In this document: positions 6,939 through 9,828 of the stretch, one piece after another | Position numbering within the stretch: position 1 is the first letter of the stretch | How the letters are laid out: the number at the start of each line of letters is the position of its first letter | Assembly: GCA_031259205.1 (NCBI GenBank) | Contig: JAIRLS010000030.1 | Span: forward strand, 1-9,828 | Length of the DNA: 9,828 bases | From: Bacteroidales bacterium | GTDB taxonomy: Bacteria; Bacteroidota; Bacteroidia; Bacteroidales; UBA4181 | Direction of reading: 5' to 3' | Made by a program: the position numbers and the translations under genes | Notes under the pieces: generated by a model | The model's input: only the letters and a program-made list of their open reading frames with translations | What the model was told of the DNA's origin: nothing | Database searches by the model: none

Positions 6939-7860
6939 GATTTTTTCTTGACGCTTTGCTTCGCGGATGATGCTCGATCAATGTCTGCCGGAGGAAACTG
7001 CTGTCGAGATGCGTATATATTTCTGTGGTGATAATGGATTCGTGTCCCAGCATTTCCTGTACGGCACGCAGGTCGGCGCCGCCCTCTACCAGATGGGTGG
7101 CAAAGGAATGTCTGAAAGTATGCGGACTGATGTGTTTTTTGATGCCTACTTTTTGGGCAAGGTTTTGAATGATGAGAAACATCATCACCCTTGTCAGGGG
7201 TTTTCCGCGGTGGTTGAGAAACAGATAATCGGCATATTTCGGCGGGATATCCAGTTGGGAGCGGTCGGCGGCATACAGGTTGATTTCGTGCAGGGCGCTT
7301 CTGCCGACGGGTACGAGTCTTTCCTTGCTGCCTTTTCCTTTCACGCGGATAAAACCTTCCGTCGGATAGAGGTCGGAAAGGCGCAGCGAGACAAGTTCCG
7401 ACACCCGCAGTCCGCAACTGTACATGAGTTCTATCATTGTCCGGTTGCGCTGTCCTTCCGGTTTGCTCAGGTCGACGGCTGCCAGCAGGGCGTCGATCTC
7501 TTCTACGCTCAGCACGTCGGGCAACCGGCTTCCCGTCTTCGGATGTTCCACCTTTCCTGCCGGATTGACGTCTATCAGGCTGTTCATCAGTAAAAACCTG
7601 TAAAAAGCTCTCACTCCCGACAATGTGCGAGCCTGCGTGCTTGCCTTCATGCCGGCAATGCCTGTTTCAGCAAAAAAATCCGACAGTATTGCGGGTGTAA
7701 CTTCCTGTGGAGGCATGTCCGGATAACGATCGCAAAGATACGACTGCAATTTCTTTACATCTTCCATGTATGCGGCGATGGTATGTGCGGAAACTGCTTT
7801 TTCTATCCGGAGATACATTGCAAATTCATCCGTCCGTTGCTTCCATTCTGTTTTCGACAT
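6931..7860 (-). CDS. xerD: Tyrosine site-specific recombinase, XerD type
   Basis: Xer recombinases resolve chromosome dimers at the dif site near the replication terminus. The 309 residues are full length and carry every catalytic residue: Arg152 (SCGLRVSEL), Lys176 (KGKGSKERLVP), His247 and Arg250 (SPHTFRHSF), His273 (LGHES) and the nucleophile Tyr282 (TEIYTHLD). The N-terminal SAM-like core-binding domain covers about residues 8-95. The segment ATHLVEGGADLRAVQEMLGH and the near-terminal HHPR resemble XerD more than XerC, though the assignment between paralogues is by eye. It lies 13 bp downstream of the DUF362 gene and overlaps recF by eight bases, so it is inside an operon rather than beside an integrated element. 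A housekeeping Xer protein is much more likely than a phage or integron integrase. No dif-like site was recognised nearby. Confidence 0.9.
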   Translation of the reverse strand: MSKTEWKQRTDEFAMYLRIEKAVSAHTIAAYMEDVKKLQSYLCDRYPDMPPQEVTPAILSDFFAETGIAGMKASTQARTLSGVRAFYRFLLMNSLIDVNPAGKVEHPKTGSRLPDVLSVEEIDALLAAVDLSKPEGQRNRTMIELMYSCGLRVSELVSLRLSDLYPTEGFIRVKGKGSKERLVPVGRSALHEINLYAADRSQLDIPPKYADYLFLNHRGKPLTRVMMFLIIQNLAQKVGIKKHISPHTFRHSFATHLVEGGADLRAVQEMLGHESIITTEIYTHLDSSFLRQTLIEHHPRSKASRKNHE

Positions 7861-7873
7861 CCGGTTGAAGGTT

Positions 7874-8983
7874 TTACACGGTTATCAGTTTATATTCCAT
7901 GCTTCCCAGACCGATTTTTACGGCGTGTTCCAGTCCGGAACGCCAGTTGGTGCGGGGATGAAGATGTTCGAACTTGTCCTCTCCGCGTAAATCGTTGCCC
8001 GTTGGGAGTTCCAAACGGGAACCGCCGACCGCCACCGCTTCCGTCACCATATCCACACATGCTTTGTCTAACGCCACAGGGTCGAAAGAGGCCAATATCC
8101 CTATGTCGGGGATGATGGCCGCATCATTGTGCCCCCAGCAATCGCAAAGAGGCGACACATTCATGATGAAACTGACGTGAAAATGTGGCTTTTCCTTCAC
8201 CACGGCCAACGTATATTCGGCTATCTTGTAATTGATCACATCCGAGATGTCGTCCATCACTACCTGTGCGGCTTCGTACTGGCACACCGCCACACACTGG
8301 CCGCACCCGACACATTTTTCATAATCAATGGCCGCCTTTTTCTGCTGGTTGAGGGCAATGGCTTTTGAAGCGCAATATTTGACGCACTGTCCGCACGAGG
8401 TACACACTTCGGCGTCGATAACAGGCTGCGAAGAGGAATGTAACTCCATCTTGCCGCCCGCCGAGGCAGAGCCCATCCCCAGATTCTTGAGTGCGCCTCC
8501 GAACCCCGTCATCTCATGACCCTTGAAATGATTCATGGAAACGATGATATCGGCGTCGGCTATGGCCGATCCGATTTTGGCCGTCCGGCAATAATCGCCT
8601 CCAACAGGTATCTCGCGGTACTCCACTGCTTTCAAACCGTCGGCAATGATAACAGGACAGGGAACGGCAATGGGGTTAAATCCGTTCTCCATGGCGCTTT
8701 GAAAATGATCGACAGCGTTTGACCGCCTGCCCGTGTACAGTGTATTGGAATCGGTAAGGAAAACCTTAGCCTGCTTGCTTTGCAGAAAACGAACCAGACG
8801 GGCGGCATAGTTCGGACGGATATAAGCAAGATTGCCCGGCTCGCCGAAATGAATCTTCACTGCGGTAAACTTGCCTGCAAAGTCAATCCGTTCGATACCG
8901 GCTTTCCTGACTAATATTTCCAGTTTGTCCAGTAAACTGCGCCCCGGTTTGGCGCGTAAATCGGTAAAATATACTTCAGCCAT
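7874..8983 (-). CDS. DUF362 protein with two 4Fe-4S ferredoxin motifs
   Basis: This 369-residue cytoplasmic protein combines a DUF362 fold with a bacterial ferredoxin insert. The DUF362 part shows VKIHFGEPGN (42-51), TDSNTLYTGRRSNA (77-90), NHFKGHEMTGFGGALKNLGMG (151-171) and, after the insert, ILASFDPVALDKACVDM (296-312). The ferredoxin insert has CTSCGQCVKYC (194-204) and CVGCGQCVAVC (224-234), complete ligand sets for two 4Fe-4S clusters. Additional cysteines occur in LCDCWGH (279-285). Proteins of this type are common in anaerobes, but their reaction is mostly unknown; a redox or electron-transfer role is inferred from the clusters alone. No signal peptide is present. It starts 9 bp after the lipoprotein stop and ends 13 bp before xerD, so it is very probably cotranscribed with both. 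Generic names such as '4Fe-4S binding protein' should not be read as a known function. Confidence 0.92.
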   Translation of the reverse strand: MAEVYFTDLRAKPGRSLLDKLEILVRKAGIERIDFAGKFTAVKIHFGEPGNLAYIRPNYAARLVRFLQSKQAKVFLTDSNTLYTGRRSNAVDHFQSAMENGFNPIAVPCPVIIADGLKAVEYREIPVGGDYCRTAKIGSAIADADIIVSMNHFKGHEMTGFGGALKNLGMGSASAGGKMELHSSSQPVIDAEVCTSCGQCVKYCASKAIALNQQKKAAIDYEKCVGCGQCVAVCQYEAAQVVMDDISDVINYKIAEYTLAVVKEKPHFHVSFIMNVSPLCDCWGHNDAAIIPDIGILASFDPVALDKACVDMVTEAVAVGGSRLELPTGNDLRGEDKFEHLHPRTNWRSGLEHAVKIGLGSMEYKLITV

Positions 8984-8992
8984 AATTCATAT

Positions 8993-9352
8993 TCATTTGG
9001 AGATCCGAATCAATTTTCCTCCGATTTTATTCCAAAAGGAAACGCATGGGACGGGATCAATGTCAATATTGTACTGTTCTTTAAGATAGCGTATGGAACT
9101 TTTATTTAAGGGGTAAACGTTTCTCCCGTCGTCGGAGATAAGCGCATACTCCGTTGTGCTGCGCACGGGAATCCAAAACATGGAAAGCCGTTCGTGCATT
9201 ACGCCAACATTAACATGCCGTCCGTTTATCATTACTGCTTCGGGCAACTCTTCTTTTGTTTCTACGCGGGACTCCGTGCCGGATACAAATATGCACGATG
9301 AAACAGCAGATACGGTGAAAAGTAATACAATAAAAAATAAAACTTTTTTCAT
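8993..9352 (-). CDS. Small predicted lipoprotein, unknown function
   Basis: This 119-residue protein begins MKKVLFFIVLLFTVSAVSSC: a basic start, a hydrophobic core and a lipobox (VSSC) with Cys20 as the expected lipidated residue. The mature part of 100 residues is soluble, with an acidic stretch (VETKEELPEAV), an aromatic centre (RLSMFWIPVRSTTEYALI) and a basic end (GGKLIRISK). I recognise no family. The residues after Cys20 (IFVSG) lack the acidic export signal described for surface lipoproteins in Bacteroidetes, so a periplasm-facing location is more likely; this is inference. It is the first gene of a leftward cluster, 9 bp before the DUF362 gene, and has a near-consensus promoter at 9421-9451. 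Its leader of about 60 bases includes a stem-loop and a palindrome. Confidence 0.8.
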   Translation of the reverse strand: MKKVLFFIVLLFTVSAVSSCIFVSGTESRVETKEELPEAVMINGRHVNVGVMHERLSMFWIPVRSTTEYALISDDGRNVYPLNKSSIRYLKEQYNIDIDPVPCVSFWNKIGGKLIRISK

Positions 9353-9380
9353 GTTATTTGATGTTTAAGAGGTTGCTATT

Positions 9381-9409
9381 AACGATCGTTTGTTCGTAAT
9401 CAAACAAAC
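9381..9409 (-). promoter_or_regulatory. Palindrome and stem-loop in the leader of the lipoprotein operon
   Basis: AACGATCGTT (9381-9390) is a perfect 10-bp palindrome. GTTTGTT (9388-9394) and AACAAAC (9403-9409) form a 7-bp stem with an 8-base loop. Both lie between the predicted transcription start near 9414 and the ATG at 9352. They share three bases (9388-9390), so the two structures could compete in the RNA, or the palindrome could be an operator. No known riboswitch is recognised. Confidence 0.35.
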
Positions 9410-9420
9410 TGTAAAAGTTA

Positions 9421-9451
9421 CAAAGTTAGAGAGAATTTTGCAATTTTCAAA
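9421..9451 (-). promoter_or_regulatory. Promoter of the lipoprotein-DUF362-xerD-recF cluster
   Basis: On the minus strand, TAACTTTG (9428 down to 9421) matches the -7 consensus TAnnTTTG. TTTG (9451 down to 9448) is a perfect -33 element, with a spacer of exactly 19 bp. This is the best promoter in the window. The -33 element lies inside the left arm of the inverted repeat 9441-9484. Confidence 0.7.
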
Positions 9452-9484
9452 ATGCACCCAATTCACGGGGTGCATTTCAAATTG
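9441..9484. repeat. 44-bp imperfect inverted repeat overlapping a promoter
   Basis: The core is perfect: AAATGCACCC (9450-9459) against GGGTGCATTT (9468-9477), with the 8-base loop AATTCACG. Beyond short unpaired spots, CAATTT (9441-9446) pairs with AAATTG (9479-9484), extending the structure to 44 bp. On the minus strand the core stem ends in a run of Ts, so it could terminate leftward transcription arriving from the right-edge gene. It could also be an operator covering the -33 element, or joined ends of a mobile element. Confidence 0.7.
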
Positions 9485-9727
9485 TCGCAAACCGGCTTAT
9501 CGTAGCCGTCATTGCAGGCCCGAAGCCCAAAGCAATCCAAATGTGTTGATAATGAAAAAACGTGCATGCTTAATTTTCGGACAGCTCCATTGCGTACAAA
9601 ACGTTTGAAAGCAACTTTGAGCAAAGATTCCCACGTCCATCTACTCAAAATTCAAATGCGAATAATCATGCAAAATGGAAATCTGTTACAGATCAATCAG
9701 ATATAGACAAATGGGTGTTCTAAGCGC
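9485..9727. other. Intergenic DNA, no credible gene
   Basis: With the leader and inverted repeat to its left, this completes a stretch of about 375 bases without a gene between the lipoprotein and the right-edge gene. Only short frames occur (for example 9463-9648 on the minus strand and 9512-9706 on the plus strand) and none has a recognisable motif. A perfect palindrome TAAGCGCTTA spans 9721-9730 and overlaps the stop codon of the right-edge gene. I see no terminator with a T-run. Confidence 0.55.
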
Positions 9728-9828
9728 TTAACCCTGTTTTATATTTAAAAGACGTTTATATTTTTCTATTTCGCGTGCTTGCTCTTCGAGCGTTTTGCTT
9801 TGCTCTTCGAGCGTTTTATCTTTCCCTT
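9728..9828 (-). CDS. 3' end of a leftward gene with a heptad-repeat coiled coil (partial)
   Basis: The minus strand is open from the window edge to a TAA at 9728-9730, giving 32 residues. They include the tandem heptads KTLEEQS and KTLEEQA, followed by REIEKYKRLLNIKQG. Leu, Ile and charged residues are spaced as in a coiled coil. Coiled-coil tails of this kind occur at the end of many Bacteroidetes multicopy Rpn/PD-(D/E)XK 'transposase' proteins, which is a possible identity, but the catalytic part lies outside the window and cannot be checked. It points toward the lipoprotein operon, with about 375 bp of gene-free DNA between. Confidence 0.65.
   Translation of the reverse strand, partial: GKDKTLEEQSKTLEEQAREIEKYKRLLNIKQG
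9779..9817 (-). repeat. 21-bp tandem repeat encoding one heptad per unit
   Basis: The 18 bases TTGCTCTTCGAGCGTTTT occur at 9779-9796 and again at 9800-9817, a period of exactly 21 bp or seven codons. Each unit contains the small inverted repeat GCTC-TTC-GAGC. On the minus strand the units encode KTLEEQA and KTLEEQS. The nucleotide identity is higher than coiled-coil constraints require, suggesting recent duplication. Confidence 0.75.

Noticed and set aside
6931..7860. Tyrosine recombinase as a sign of an integrated element
   Set aside because: It is XerD-like, full length, inside a compact housekeeping operon, with no attachment-site repeats or cargo genes beside it.
9463..9648. 61-residue minus-strand frame possibly encoding the end of a transposase
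   Set aside because: It ends inside the inverted repeat, as some transposase genes do, but no catalytic motif or family similarity is recognisable, so I do not call a mobile element.
9779..9817. Start of a CRISPR array
   Set aside because: Units are adjacent with a 3-bp gap and no spacers, and they encode in-frame protein heptads.

Overview
The window looks like chromosomal DNA from a member of the Bacteroidetes, most likely Bacteroidales. Gene starts lack Shine-Dalgarno sequences and sit behind AT-rich leaders. Four transcription units have Bacteroides-type promoters (-7 box TAnnTTTG, three of them with a -33 TTG/TTTG element 19-20 bp upstream). One gene ends in a C-terminal box (DVREAIIANEILNRKY) that I associate with Bacteroidetes proteins. 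The genus cannot be fixed from this sequence.

Layout, left to right. Positions 1-72 hold the possible 3' end of an unidentified rightward gene. About 480 bp of AT-rich DNA follow, without a credible gene but with a 15-bp direct repeat. A rightward gene (555-1220) encodes an uncharacterised membrane protein. It converges on metH (1254-4859, leftward), a full-length cobalamin-dependent methionine synthase with all four modules. A 137-bp intergenic region carries the metH promoter and a divergent promoter for a class I SAM-dependent methyltransferase with a hydrophobic C-terminus (4997-5809). That gene converges on a leftward cluster read from right to left: a small lipoprotein (8993-9352), a DUF362 protein with two 4Fe-4S ferredoxin motifs (7874-8983), the tyrosine recombinase xerD (6931-7860) and recF (5835-6938). 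The cluster is tight (9-bp and 13-bp gaps, then an 8-bp overlap) and is preceded by a very good promoter at 9421-9451. Upstream of it lies a long imperfect inverted repeat (9441-9484). The right edge (9728-9828) is the 3' end of a leftward gene encoding a heptad-repeat coiled coil.

How the genes may work together. RecF (RecA loading at gapped DNA) and XerD (chromosome dimer resolution) are both genome-maintenance genes. Why a lipoprotein and a DUF362 iron-sulphur protein precede them is not evident. MetH makes methionine, the precursor of the SAM used by the divergently transcribed methyltransferase, but that link is only metabolic inference.

The window is mostly ordinary housekeeping DNA and I see no convincing new defence or mobile system. 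The observations most worth a second look are: a 33-bp promoter block shared by metH and the convergent membrane-protein gene (25/33 identical); the inverted repeat overlapping the lipoprotein-operon promoter; the uncharacterised membrane protein; and a 21-bp in-frame repeat at the right edge.
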